Shown: positions 8,863-17,225, counted from the first letter of the stretch. The stretch is 64,000 nucleotides of DNA from JAAZKV01 sp041659525 (GCA_041659525.1 JBAZYC010000001.1:558001-622000), one strand, 5' to 3'. Made by a program: numbers and translations. The notes: a model not told the origin generated them from the letters alone.

Positions 8863-9450
8863 TTGTTATTGATGCAGGTTTTTACTGCAATTGACGAAAA
8901 GGTGGTAACTGTGGCTCAAAAAATGAAAGCAGATGATGAAATAAGATTAAACATACTAAAAACACTTTTGGATAAGAATTGTACTCAACCAAACTTGAGA
9001 AAAATCAAATCTAAATCAGGTTATCACTTAGCTACAATAAAAAGCTCTCTTGATTTTTTAACTAAAGAAGGAATTCTTTCAGGGTATGGTCCAAAAATCG
9101 CTTTTTGGAAACTAGGTTACAAACTAGAGTGCATGGAATTACTTCAATTAGATTTTTCTAAAAGAGATTTAGTAGAAAAATATTTAGAGGTAGCAAAAAA
9201 TGATCCACACGTATTTGCACTTAACTCAGTAATGGGTTCTGGAAACTTTAATGTAATGAGTATGCAATTTTATGAGGATGTTGAATCCTATCACAAGAAT
9301 TTGCAAGAAAATTATGTGAAAAAGATTCCTAACTATTATGAAGTGGTTAAAGACAGACAAGTATTTTACTTAGCCGAACCAACTTTTAAGAGAGGATCAA
9401 GAACAGATTCAATAATTAAAATTATGAGAAACAAAGCAGGACTTGATTAG
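8863..9450 (+). CDS. Winged-helix regulator related to the Lrp/AsnC family
   Basis: 195 residues. The N-terminal half contains a helix-turn-helix (DEIRLNILKTLLDKNCTQPNLRKIKSKSGYHLATIKSSLDFLTKEGIL) in which the second helix is followed by a wing. The C-terminal half (KLGYKLECMELLQLDF to VVKDRQVFY) has the alternating strand-helix pattern of the Lrp RAM domain. It is more divergent than the regulator at 5071. Start choice: TTG 8863 is 7 bases after GGTG, while ATG 8872 is 16 bases after it. Its 3' end overlaps the longest reading of the NFACT-R gene, but not the start preferred there. The target is unknown. Confidence 0.7.
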   Translation: MLLMQVFTAIDEKVVTVAQKMKADDEIRLNILKTLLDKNCTQPNLRKIKSKSGYHLATIKSSLDFLTKEGILSGYGPKIAFWKLGYKLECMELLQLDFSKRDLVEKYLEVAKNDPHVFALNSVMGSGNFNVMSMQFYEDVESYHKNLQENYVKKIPNYYEVVKDRQVFYLAEPTFKRGSRTDSIIKIMRNKAGLD

Positions 9451-9487
9451 TCCTGTTTTTATTTTTTCAAAACTTTTGGTGTTAAAA

Positions 9488-10315
9488 ATGCAAATCGAAC
9501 TTGATTTATCAAAATCAATTGAAGAGAATGCTACAACTTACTTTCAAAAAGCAAAAGAAGCTAAGAAAAGAATTGCTGGAGCAAAAAAGGCACTAGAGAT
9601 TGGGGCAGTTAAACAAAAAGAAAAAGAAATTAAAGCCGCCGCAAAAAAAATGGACAAAGAAATTGGTAAACAAAAAGTTCTTCGAAAGAAAAAATGGTTT
9701 GAACAATTTAGATGGTTTTTTACTACTGATAATTTTCTAGTAGTTGGCGGGAGAGATGCTCAGAGTAATGAACAAATAGTAAAAAACAGAATGAAAAAAA
9801 ACGATATTTATTTTCACGCAGAGGTATTCGGTGCTCCTCATTGTATAATAGTAGCTCCTGAAGAATTAAAGGGGCAAGAATTTATTGCACCAGAAAATTC
9901 AATGAAAGAAGCTGCTAGTTTTGCAGTAACATTCTCAAAAGCCTGGGAAGAAGTTCGTCCTCAAGCAGATGCTTATTCGGTAAAACCTGAACAGGTTTCA
10001 AAATCAACTAAATCAGGAGAATCCCTTGGGTCTGGAGCGTTTATGATTTATGGGGAGCGTAATTGGTTTAAGAAAACCCCTCTTTCTTGCGCAATTGGAT
10101 TCTTTCACCGAGAAAGAATTCTAATGAGTGGACCTACTCCTGCAGTAAAGAAGCATTGTAATTTTTCTTTTGAATTAAAACAAGGGACTCTCTCAAAAGA
10201 ACAAATTGCTAAGCAATTAAAAGAACTTTTTGAAAAAAAGGGTTATTCATTCTCAATTGATGATTTTGTTTCAATAATGCCTAATGGTAGTTTTGAATCT
10301 ATTGCAAAGAATTAA
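9488..10315 (+). CDS. Stand-alone NFACT-R (DUF814) domain protein, ribosome quality-control related
   Basis: 275 residues. A charged, probably coiled-coil lead (about 1-65) is followed by the NFACT-R domain: KKWFEQFRWFFTTDNFLVVGGRDAQSN, DIYFHAEVFGAPHCII and GERNWFKKTPLSCAIGF. Full-length NFACT proteins (Rqc2/NEMF, RqcH, Tae2), which act on stalled 60S/50S subunits, are about 550-1000 residues and begin with an NFACT-N domain plus HhH. Neither is present here. ATG 9488 follows GGTG by six bases and is preferred to a TTG-type start at 9443. It is monocistronic, between a regulator and cdc48. Confidence 0.85.
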   Translation: MQIELDLSKSIEENATTYFQKAKEAKKRIAGAKKALEIGAVKQKEKEIKAAAKKMDKEIGKQKVLRKKKWFEQFRWFFTTDNFLVVGGRDAQSNEQIVKNRMKKNDIYFHAEVFGAPHCIIVAPEELKGQEFIAPENSMKEAASFAVTFSKAWEEVRPQADAYSVKPEQVSKSTKSGESLGSGAFMIYGERNWFKKTPLSCAIGFFHRERILMSGPTPAVKKHCNFSFELKQGTLSKEQIAKQLKELFEKKGYSFSIDDFVSIMPNGSFESIAKN

Positions 10316-10360
10316 TACTAAATTTCTTTGTTTTAATTTTTTTTCACTTTTCACCCTACC

Positions 10361-10370
10361 TTTTTAATCC
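10361..10370 (+). promoter_or_regulatory. Probable TATA box of cdc48
   Basis: TTTTTAATCC lies about 60 bases before the ATG of the Cdc48 gene. GTGATTTGGTG just before the start supplies Shine-Dalgarno-like sequence. Confidence 0.45.
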
Positions 10371-10428
10371 TTTTTCAGTAGAATCCTATTTAGATTATTC
10401 AAATAAGTAATAGTGATTTGGTGTTTGT

Positions 10429-12642
10429 ATGCCAGTTTCAAACGAAAAGCCAGAAGATAGAAAAGGGGAACTAGTTCTTCAAGTTCAAGATCCTGACCCT
10501 ACTCACGTTGGTAGAAATATTGTTACACTTGATAAGGAAACAAAAACTATTCTAAATATCACTTCTGGAGATATTGTTCAAATTGAAGGGACAAAAAAAA
10601 CTGCTGCAATTGTTTGGCCTGCACGAACTGAAGATGAGGGCAAAAAAATTATTAGGGCAGATTCTTTTATCAGACACAACGCTGGCGTTGGGTTAAATGA
10701 AAAAGTAAAAGTAACTAAAGTAATTCCTCAAGAAGGAAAAAAAGTAGTTCTTGCTCCAATTGAAGAAGTAAGAATAATTGCTTCTGGTTATGATAGAATT
10801 TTAAAAAAGAGTTTCTTAGGTAGACCTCTTACTGTTGGAGATAATGTTTGGATAAGTGTTTTTGGTTCGGGATTTATTTATAGGGTAGTAGATACTAATC
10901 CACGAGGAATAGTAAAAGTAACTGATGCTACTGTGTTTTCATTAAAAGAAAAACCGGTTAAGGATGCTTTGAGTAATGTTCCAAAAGTTGCTTATGAAGA
11001 TATTGGTGGACTTGGCGAACAAGTAAAAAAAGTTAGAGAAATGGTTGAACTTCCAATGAAGCACCCTGAGTTGTTTCAAAAACTTGGAATAGTTCCTCCT
11101 AAAGGAATTTTATTATATGGTCCTCCTGGGACTGGAAAAACTTTATTAGCAAAAGCAGTTGCTAATGAAGCTCAAGTTCATTTCATTTCAATATCAGCTC
11201 CGGAAATAATGGGTAAATTTGTAGGAGAAGCTGAAGAGCGAGTTAGAAATATTTTCAAGGATGCACAAGAGAATGCTCCAAGTATTATTTTTATTGACGA
11301 AATTGATTCAATCGCTCCAAAAAGAGATGAAGTAGTTGGTGAAGTTGAAAGAAGAGTAGTTGCTCAATTACTTTCACTAATGGACGGTCTTGAAGGAAGA
11401 GGGGAAGTAATAGTAATGGCTGCAACTAATAGAGTTAACTCTATTGATGAAGCACTAAGAAGACCAGGTCGATTTGATAGAGAGATAGAATTTACTGTTC
11501 CTGATAAAAAATCAAGAGAACAAATTCTAAATATTCATACAAGAGGAATGCCTTTAGTAGCTGAAGGAATTGAGAAAGTTGATTTAGCTTATTTCGCTTC
11601 TCTTACTCATGGTTTTGTTGGAGCAGATCTTCAAGCTCTTGCTAAAGAAGCTGCAATGAAAGCACTTAGAAGGTATTTACCAAAAATTGATTTAGAAGAA
11701 GAAACTATTCCTCCTGAAGTTTTAGAAAACTTAAAAATTACTCAAGCAGATTTTGTTGAAGGATTAAAAGATGTTCAGCCAAGTGCACTAAGAGAGGTTG
11801 CTATTGAAATTCCAAATATTCACTGGAACCAAATAGGAGCACTTGAAGAAGTAAAGCAAGAACTCAAACAAGCAGTTGAGTGGCCAATAAAAAATCCGCT
11901 CGCATTCAAAGAAATGGGTATCTCTCCTCCTAAAGGAATTCTTCTTTATGGTCCTCCTGGTACTGGAAAAACTTTACTAGCAAAAGCAATTGCTACTGAA
12001 TCTGAAGCAAATTTTATTTCAATTAAAGGACCTGAGCTATTGAGTATGTGGGGGGGAGAGGCTGAACGCGGAGTGAGAAAGATTTTCAAAAAAGCAAGAC
12101 AAGTTTCTCCTTGCATTGTTTTCTTTGATGAACTTGACGCTATTGCTCCAAGAAGAGGAACTGATTCAGGAAACAATGTTACTGAAAGAATGGTTAACCA
12201 ATTATTAACTGAACTTGATGGAGTAGAATCACTCACTGATGTAGTATTCATTGCAGCAACTAATAGACCTGATTTAATTGATCCAGCTTTACTTCGTCCT
12301 GGGCGAATTGATAAATTAATTATTGTTCCTGCCCCTAATGATGAAGCAAGAGAGGCAATTTTGAAAGTTCATACGAAGAATGTTAAGCTTGATAAGAATG
12401 TTTCAATTAAAGAGCTTGCTAAAGTAACTAAAGGATTTAGTGGAGCTGACCTTGAAGGACTTGTAAGAGAAGCAGCACTATTAGTTCTTAGTGAAAATAA
12501 TATGAAACCCGGATTGATTGCAATGAAGCACTTTGAAGCAGTGTTAAAGAGAATGAATCCTACTATTGATGAAGAATCCCAAAAAGCGTATGGGGAATTC
12601 AAAGAAAAAGCTTTAGACTTTAGACCAAGTTACGTTGGGTAA
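10429..12642 (+). CDS. cdc48: Cdc48/VCP-type AAA+ ATPase (VAT)
   Basis: Hexameric unfoldase that extracts and unfolds substrates for the proteasome. The N-domain (about 1-180) has the double-psi barrel start LVLQVQDPDPTHVGRNIVTLD. D1 has Walker A GPPGTGKT at 231-238 and Walker B IDEID with D290/E291. D2 has Walker A at 508-515 and Walker B FDELD with D567/E568. Second-region-of-homology motifs ATNR and RPGR occur in both rings. The length of 737 is typical. The C-terminus ends RPSYVG, without the HbYX motif used to dock on the 20S proteasome. It is transcribed alone and no proteasome gene lies in this window. Confidence 0.97.
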   Translation: MPVSNEKPEDRKGELVLQVQDPDPTHVGRNIVTLDKETKTILNITSGDIVQIEGTKKTAAIVWPARTEDEGKKIIRADSFIRHNAGVGLNEKVKVTKVIPQEGKKVVLAPIEEVRIIASGYDRILKKSFLGRPLTVGDNVWISVFGSGFIYRVVDTNPRGIVKVTDATVFSLKEKPVKDALSNVPKVAYEDIGGLGEQVKKVREMVELPMKHPELFQKLGIVPPKGILLYGPPGTGKTLLAKAVANEAQVHFISISAPEIMGKFVGEAEERVRNIFKDAQENAPSIIFIDEIDSIAPKRDEVVGEVERRVVAQLLSLMDGLEGRGEVIVMAATNRVNSIDEALRRPGRFDREIEFTVPDKKSREQILNIHTRGMPLVAEGIEKVDLAYFASLTHGFVGADLQALAKEAAMKALRRYLPKIDLEEETIPPEVLENLKITQADFVEGLKDVQPSALREVAIEIPNIHWNQIGALEEVKQELKQAVEWPIKNPLAFKEMGISPPKGILLYGPPGTGKTLLAKAIATESEANFISIKGPELLSMWGGEAERGVRKIFKKARQVSPCIVFFDELDAIAPRRGTDSGNNVTERMVNQLLTELDGVESLTDVVFIAATNRPDLIDPALLRPGRIDKLIIVPAPNDEAREAILKVHTKNVKLDKNVSIKELAKVTKGFSGADLEGLVREAALLVLSENNMKPGLIAMKHFEAVLKRMNPTIDEESQKAYGEFKEKALDFRPSYVG

Positions 12643-12724
12643 AAAAGTTTTTATAAAAATCTAGTTAAACCTTTTTTAACAAACAGAGCATAAATTAATT
12701 AACAATGAATTCTGTAATGTTATT

Positions 12725-13387
12725 ATGCAAATTCGGCCTTCAAGAATAAAGCGACTCAAAAAAGAAGAATTGTTTTCTAAATCTAGTGCTCGTTCTTCAG
12801 AAAGAGCAATACCTGTTTTTGAACATGCTAATGAACGTAAAATGTGGGTGTATCGTTCTGCTGTAAAAAATAAAGGATTTACTTGGAGTGGAAGATATAA
12901 TGTCTTAACTGGATTTTTAAATCTCTATAAAAATAAGATAAAAGTGTTTGCCGATATTGGAGCGGGAAATATCGGAGGGGCCCCAACAACAATAGATGCA
13001 AAAAAAGTTTTGAATCCAGGTACTAAAGTTTATGCAGTAGATCGTAACCTTAGTGAAGAGAACCTTAAACGGGATGGAATTAAAGAATTAAAGCACCGTA
13101 TTACAATCTCTCCTCTTCCTTTCCAGTGTGATGCAATAAGATTTGCTAATGTTGCTCAATATATGGCTGAAGAAGATTTTGTAAAAGCGTTAGATAATAT
13201 TTGGCATAGTTTAAAACCGCATGGGTTTCTTTTAAGTGCAGGCCCAATGGAAGCGATTACAAGATCACCTGATATTACTAGTTTCAAAGAAAAAGTTCTT
13301 ATAAAAGTAAAAAAAACTAAAAAATATCCTTTTGGATTTGTGGAGTTAAAACTTTTTGATAAACAAGGAAAATATTTAGGGCCTTAG
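12725..13387 (+). CDS. Rossmann-fold SAM-dependent methyltransferase-like protein
   Basis: 220 residues. A basic N-terminus (MQIRPSRIKRLKKEELFSK) precedes a Rossmann core in which VFADIGAGNIGGAP resembles methyltransferase motif I and VYAVDRNLSEENL gives the acidic end of strand 2. QCDAIRFANVAQYMAEEDFVKALDNIWHSLKPHGFLLSAGP looks like motifs III-V of class I enzymes. Substrate specificity is not visible. The gene stands alone, 82 bases after cdc48, and converges with the protease gene. Confidence 0.7.
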   Translation: MQIRPSRIKRLKKEELFSKSSARSSERAIPVFEHANERKMWVYRSAVKNKGFTWSGRYNVLTGFLNLYKNKIKVFADIGAGNIGGAPTTIDAKKVLNPGTKVYAVDRNLSEENLKRDGIKELKHRITISPLPFQCDAIRFANVAQYMAEEDFVKALDNIWHSLKPHGFLLSAGPMEAITRSPDITSFKEKVLIKVKKTKKYPFGFVELKLFDKQGKYLGP

Positions 13388-13416
13388 TAAACAAAGATTG
13401 ACAAATTCAAACTTTT

Positions 13417-14055
13417 CTAAATTCTTAGTCCAACCATTGAGAATAGTATAGTTGGCATGAATACTAAAACTACTGCAAGCGCCATAAAGAATATCCACAC
13501 TCCTGGTTTCCAAGAGATTACTTTTGCTCCGTCAAGAGGGAATATTGGAAGTAAATTAAACAAAGCTAACCAGAAATTTATTGTTGCTGCGGTTACAAAT
13601 ATTTGAATAAACAAAGCATCTCCAACCATTGCTGCAATTATTACTAAAATTATTCCAAAAATAATATTTACTAGTGGTCCTGCTAGGGAAATTAATCCGT
13701 TTTGTTTTCTTGTAACATTTTCTCCAAAAAAGTAAGTTGCTCCAGGGGCAGCGAAAATGAATTGACCCATTGTTACTATTGCAAGGCCAAGTGCAATTAT
13801 TAGTCCTGGATACCATGCTCTGAATTCTGAGTGGAAACCAAAGTGCTTTGCAGCTTCTCTGTGTGCTAGTTCATGGAAAACAAATCCTGTTCCTACTGCA
13901 AGTAATGCAATTGGAAGAGAGAAAAACAAGTTTCCAACATTAAAGAAAACAGGATTGATTACTACTGCAAAAGCCAAACTCAAAGTTAACCAAGAGATTA
14001 GCAAGTCTTTTTTCTCTTGTTTTGAGAAATGAAGGATTGATTTTTTGTTTACCAT
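13417..14055 (-). CDS. Site-2-protease-family membrane metalloprotease (M50)
   Basis: 212 residues, about six membrane segments. Zinc ligands are visible as HELAH (H61, E62, H65) inside a hydrophobic helix. The third ligand lies in the conserved NLLPIFPLDGAK (D175). GATYFFGENVTRKQNGLISLAGPLVNIIFG matches the family. S2P enzymes cut substrates within the membrane, often to release regulators. It is divergent from the first pilin gene, and its start codon sits directly against a perfect inverted repeat (see 14056). A TATA-like TTTTTAAAT lies about 25 bases upstream, implying a leaderless mRNA. Confidence 0.9.
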   Translation of the reverse strand: MVNKKSILHFSKQEKKDLLISWLTLSLAFAVVINPVFFNVGNLFFSLPIALLAVGTGFVFHELAHREAAKHFGFHSEFRAWYPGLIIALGLAIVTMGQFIFAAPGATYFFGENVTRKQNGLISLAGPLVNIIFGIILVIIAAMVGDALFIQIFVTAATINFWLALFNLLPIFPLDGAKVISWKPGVWIFFMALAVVLVFMPTILFSMVGLRI

Positions 14056-14121
14056 ATTGACTTAGTAGAGCAACAAATTTAAAAATCAACTAATTGCACA
14101 CTAAGTCAATTGTCGAATTTT
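14056..14121. promoter_or_regulatory. Divergent promoter with an 11-bp perfect inverted repeat (candidate operator)
   Basis: ATTGACTTAGT at 14056-14066 and ACTAAGTCAAT at 14100-14110 are exact inverse copies. They flank a two-way TATA-like stretch (AAATTTAAAAATC, about 14075-14088) between the protease gene and the pilin gene. The right arm runs into TTGTCGAATTTT. Nearly the same combination recurs in the divergent spacer at 32364-32423, which argues for a shared regulator. Confidence 0.55.
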
Positions 14122-14161
14122 TGTGAAGGTTTTTAATCCCTCAAAGAAGAGTTCTTTTGTG

Positions 14162-14359
14162 ATGCAAATGAATTTTAATAAATCAATTTTTAGGGAAACT
14201 AGGGCGCAAATTTCCGTGGAATTAATTATAGTACTAGCAGCAGTTGTTGCAGTGGTATTAATTTTGGTTTCGCAAATGCAAGCAACTAGTGAAGCAGGTT
14301 CTAAGAAATTAGAAGAGACTTCTGAGAGCGTGTTAAAGAAAATTGGGGAGATTGAGTAA
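14162..14359 (+). CDS. Type IV pilin-like protein with class III signal peptide
   Basis: 65 residues from ATG 14162. A short basic lead (MQMNFNKSIFRETR) precedes AQISVELIIVLAAVVAVVLIL. This is the class III signal-peptide pattern, with the Q-x-S-x-E motif and an uninterrupted hydrophobic helix, processed by a prepilin peptidase just before AQ. A short polar, helical C-terminus follows (EAGSKKLEETSESVLKKIGEIE). It is the minimal pilin of the cluster and could be a major or minor pilus subunit. The next pilin gene starts three bases after its stop. The frame is open to 14123, but that start would add an unusual leader. Confidence 0.85.
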   Translation: MQMNFNKSIFRETRAQISVELIIVLAAVVAVVLILVSQMQATSEAGSKKLEETSESVLKKIGEIE

Positions 14360-14362
14360 AAG

Positions 14363-14773
14363 GTGTTTTTTTTGAACACTTGCGCTCAATCCTCTCTTGA
14401 GTATTTGCTCTTGCTTGCCGCTTTTTTTGCTTGTCTAGGGTTAGTTTTACCCGTAATGTTTCAAACGACCCAAGATTTTCTTTCTGCGGAGGATGATTTG
14501 CTTGCAAAAAGAATTTCAAACACCTTAAATGAGCAAGTGAATTTAATGCAATTTTTAGGAGACTCTTCTGAGAAGAGTTTTGAGTTTATTCCACTCAAAA
14601 GCATTTCAATTTACTCGAAAAATAGTGAACTAATTATTGAAACTAAAAACAAATCTTTTTCAGTGGATTTTCGTTCTCCTCAACTAATTCTAAAACAAGA
14701 ATTTGCGAACAAATTTTTAATTACTTTAAAAAAGACTGGGGGAAATGTACAAGCAACCCTAAAATCCGCTTAA
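14363..14773 (+). CDS. Type IV pilin-like protein with class III signal peptide
   Basis: 136 residues from GTG 14363, or 133 from TTG 14372. The TTG has GGTG about six bases ahead of it and gives the compact leader MNTCAQSSLEYLLLLAAFF. Q-S-S-L-E before the hydrophobic helix is the processing motif. The remainder is a predicted beta-rich extracellular domain with FEFIPLKSISIYSKNSELIIETKNKSFSVDF. It forms an operon with the pilin gene just upstream and converges with the four pilin-like genes on the other strand. Confidence 0.82.
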   Translation: MFFLNTCAQSSLEYLLLLAAFFACLGLVLPVMFQTTQDFLSAEDDLLAKRISNTLNEQVNLMQFLGDSSEKSFEFIPLKSISIYSKNSELIIETKNKSFSVDFRSPQLILKQEFANKFLITLKKTGGNVQATLKSA

Positions 14774-14781
14774 AACAAGTA

Positions 14782-15156
14782 TTAATCATAGTAAACAATT
14801 ATTTTTATTTTATTTTCTTGTAATGCTGAATTCAAAATAATTCCTTCAGAAGAAATTGAATTCTTTTTCACTTGTGTTGTTAAAATTTGCTTTGCCCCAA
14901 CCCATAGCTCCGCATTTTCTCCAAGTAATTGCTTGGTATCATTAATCATTTCGCTTTCTTTTGTTTCTTTTGCACTCCATACGCGGAGTAAATCATTTTC
15001 TTGTTGAACAATTGCTAGTTCTTTTAGTGAAAAATTATTTTGAATGGGCAAGCTAAACAGCATTAATGCAAACAGCAACAAAGAAATTGCCGCCTCCAGT
15101 GCGAACACGAAGCCCTTGTTTTTGTGCTTTTTTTCATAACCCAATTTCCTGGACAT
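14782..15156 (-). CDS. Pilin-like membrane protein
   Basis: 124 residues. A basic leader (MSRKLGYEKKHKNK) is followed by GFVFALEAAISLLLFALMLF. The Glu five residues into the hydrophobic segment, after a glycine, is the classical type IV pilin cleavage context (G/F-x-x-x-E). The soluble part is polar and about 85 residues. It is the last gene of a leftward pilin-like series and is spaced three bases after the gene at 15160. Identity as a minor pilin is inferred from the signal and context. Confidence 0.7.
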   Translation of the reverse strand: MSRKLGYEKKHKNKGFVFALEAAISLLLFALMLFSLPIQNNFSLKELAIVQQENDLLRVWSAKETKESEMINDTKQLLGENAELWVGAKQILTTQVKKNSISSEGIILNSALQENKIKIIVYYD

Positions 15157-15159
15157 ATT

Positions 15160-15681
15160 TTACCCTTCCCTGCAAGTTAAAATTTGAATTATTCCTTTCT
15201 CCCCTTCTATTAGTACAAATCTTTTTGCGCTAATACAATTTTGTCCTTCTTTTTGTGAAAGAGTTATTTTTCCAGTTTTGGTTTGTGTTTTGTATTCAAT
15301 GCTTTTAGTAAATATTTTTCCTGGTTGTAGTTCTTTTGCTTTTTTTATGTTTTCAAGGCTTAGTTCGTTTGTTAAAATTCTATTTTTTTCAGAATCATAA
15401 ATACACGCTCCGCGCAGAGTGTTAGTTTCATCAAAGTTTTTCACAAATGAATCAGAAATTAAAAGCGCTTTTTCTTCGAGTTCGAATTGGGTGATGTTTT
15501 GCTCTGCGTTAGTTGCATAATTGTTTAATGCAAATACAAAAAGTAATATTCCAGTGAGCATTATTGTAAAACTAATCATTGCATCAAGGGAAAAAATCAT
15601 TCCTCTGCAACCTTTTGTGTGTATAAGGTGTCCTATATTTTGAGTGTTGCGTTTTGAAGTAGTTTTACTTGTAGTGTTCAA
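15160..15681 (-). CDS. Pilin-like membrane protein
   Basis: 173 residues. A long basic leader of about 27 residues (MNTTSKTTSKRNTQNIGHLI...) precedes GMIFSLDAMISFTIMLTGILLFVF. Here the acidic residue of the pilin motif is Asp rather than Glu. The soluble domain has two cysteines (RGACIYD, GQNCIS) that could form a disulphide, and it ends ILTCREG. The first 17 bases overlap the end of the gene at 15665. An internal ATG (MIFSLDAM) is an alternative start that would remove the leader. Confidence 0.65.
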   Translation of the reverse strand: MNTTSKTTSKRNTQNIGHLIHTKGCRGMIFSLDAMISFTIMLTGILLFVFALNNYATNAEQNITQFELEEKALLISDSFVKNFDETNTLRGACIYDSEKNRILTNELSLENIKKAKELQPGKIFTKSIEYKTQTKTGKITLSQKEGQNCISAKRFVLIEGEKGIIQILTCREG

Positions 15682-15988
15682 GTATTTTCACCTCTAAGAA
15701 TGGTTCTTTTTTTGTTTGGGTTAATGTGTAATATTCTTTTTCTTTTCCTGCAACAGTTGCAGTGACTTTGTTTCCACTTGCTTCACAATTAAGTCCTCCA
15801 CTAAATCCACTTGCGCTATTTGAAAACATTGAATCAACTATGCTTCCGCAATAAATTGCACTTGTTTTGGAATTAATTGAATTAATTGCTTCCTGGGAAT
15901 TTTGTTTTTGTTCATTAACTACTCCGATTAGTATTCCGAAGCACCCGATTAGTGCACATAAAGCAATTATTGCATCAATACTATTCAT
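15665..15988 (-). CDS. Pilin-like small membrane protein
   Basis: 107 residues. The N-terminus MNSIDAIIALCALIGCFGILIGVV is a single hydrophobic helix preceded by almost no leader, and Asp5 is in the usual pilin acidic position. The rest contains a Ser/Gly-rich segment (SNSASGFSGGLNCEASGNK) and beta-type sequence. Two cysteines (AIYCGS and LNCEA) may pair. It lies within the leftward pilin-like series and overlaps the next gene. Function is inferred from position and topology. Confidence 0.6.
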   Translation of the reverse strand: MNSIDAIIALCALIGCFGILIGVVNEQKQNSQEAINSINSKTSAIYCGSIVDSMFSNSASGFSGGLNCEASGNKVTATVAGKEKEYYTLTQTKKEPFLEVKILEHYK

Positions 15989-16006
15989 AGTCTCAATTCC
16001 TCTTAT

Positions 16007-16513
16007 TCAACTAATTCTAATTATTTTTGTAGTGTATCCAATAGGGATTTGAAAATAAGTTATTATTTTGTTTCCTAATTTTTTTCCAACAGTAGTATTT
16101 TTTAGTAAATTTGAAGTGAAAGTGTATTCAGCATAAGTAATCCCTTGGGCTTCAAATATTGCTACGCTTGAATTTTGGTTTAGAAAAGAAGTAGTGGCTT
16201 CCCCAAGTTTTTCATTAAAAATACTCATTGCGTTTGCTTTTCCTTTAAAGTAATTTGAAAGAGTTGAATTGATTTCATTTTGGGCTTTGATAAGATTATA
16301 ATTTTTTAGAATTATTTGTTCTTCAAGTTTAGTTCGAATAATTTTGTCAGTATTATTTTCAAGTAGAGTTTTTTCTTTGTTTGAAATTTCCGTAATAATT
16401 AATTCATTTTTTACTTTCTCAAGTTCAAATTGATGGTTTCCAAGTGAAATTCCTAAATACAAAAGAACAATTAGCATTGCCAACCCAAGTGCATATCCAA
16501 AAAATCCTTTCAT
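16007..16513 (-). CDS. Membrane-anchored helical protein in the pilin cluster
   Basis: 168 residues. An N-terminal hydrophobic helix (GYALGLAMLIVLLYLGISLG) is followed by a long charged, probably coiled-coil region (HQFELEKVKNELIITEISNKEKTLLENN, to about 110) and a beta-like end with IPIGYTTKIIRIS. The acidic pilin residue is absent from the helix, so it may be an assembly or anchoring component rather than a subunit. It is 64 bases downstream of the gene at 16578 and 18 bases upstream of the next. No family is recognised. Confidence 0.6.
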   Translation of the reverse strand: MKGFFGYALGLAMLIVLLYLGISLGNHQFELEKVKNELIITEISNKEKTLLENNTDKIIRTKLEEQIILKNYNLIKAQNEINSTLSNYFKGKANAMSIFNEKLGEATTSFLNQNSSVAIFEAQGITYAEYTFTSNLLKNTTVGKKLGNKIITYFQIPIGYTTKIIRIS

Positions 16514-16577
16514 TAAGAAAACGCATTTTGCTTAATTAAAAAGCTTAACTAATTTTTCGTCAATTGTTGTGTTAAAA

Positions 16578-16919
16578 TTAATTCCATTCAAGTAAAGGAT
16601 TTGTTTGGTGTCGTTCAGGAAGTTTTTCTGGACAATTTTGTGCAGAAGCCATTATAGTTATTGCATTTTCATTTATTTCTCCTTTTGTAGAATCTTTTAA
16701 GTAGCATCCGCAAAGAAGAGTGTTTTGATCAAGTCCTCCTATTTCTTTTGAGGCACACAATCCGTCAAGAGTTTGTTTGTTAATTGCGCCTCCACCCAAA
16801 TCCAAAATTCCAATCATGTAAGATATAACTACAGCTACTACTACAATTGATGCTGCTAAAATAAGTAAGTATTCAATTGCACCCTGTCCTCGAATGGATG
16901 TTTGTGTTTTATGTTGCAT
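16578..16919 (-). CDS. Type IV pilin-like protein with class III signal peptide
   Basis: 113 residues. The leader MQHKTQTSIRG precedes QGAIEYLLILAASIVVVAVVISYM, a very typical class III signal peptide (Q-G-A-x-E-Y-L-L at the start of the helix). The soluble part has four cysteines (LCASKEIGG, LLCGCYLK, AQNCPEK), probably disulphide-bonded outside the cell. It is the first gene of the leftward pilin-like series. The region just after its stop contains TTCGTCAATTG, a weak relative of the motif at 14102. Confidence 0.85.
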   Translation of the reverse strand: MQHKTQTSIRGQGAIEYLLILAASIVVVAVVISYMIGILDLGGGAINKQTLDGLCASKEIGGLDQNTLLCGCYLKDSTKGEINENAITIMASAQNCPEKLPERHQTNPLLEWN

Positions 16920-16961
16920 ATTTAAAAAAAGGTTTTTCTTAATATATACTTTTCGTTTAAA

Positions 16962-17225
16962 CTAAAGTAAAAATATTACTACTATTAGTAGTAAAAATAT
17001 TCCTACTGCGTATGCTCTGTTATAGTAAGCCACTGCTCCTGCTAGTGCAGGTAAGAGTACTGCCATTAGAGCTTGACTTGGGTATTGTTGCATTATCATT
17101 ATTCCAATGAATGCTCCTATTGCAAGTGCGAAGAAGAAGAATGCTGCAAAATGAGGGGTTTTTGTCCCTGCTTCTTTTTGGAGTTTACCAAACCAACCAT
17201 CAATTGTTTTTTGTATATCAGCCAT
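16962..17225 (-). CDS. Small three-helix membrane protein
   Basis: 87 residues from ATG 17225 (MADIQKTIDGWFGKLQKE). The frame is open to 17258. Two or three hydrophobic segments follow (HFAAFFFFALAIGAFIGIMIM, ALMAVLLPALAGAVAYY, AVGIFLLLIVVIFLL). It is divergent from pheS and upstream of the pilin series with a 42-base gap, so it may share their transcript. The function is unknown. Confidence 0.6.
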   Translation of the reverse strand: MADIQKTIDGWFGKLQKEAGTKTPHFAAFFFFALAIGAFIGIMIMQQYPSQALMAVLLPALAGAVAYYNRAYAVGIFLLLIVVIFLL

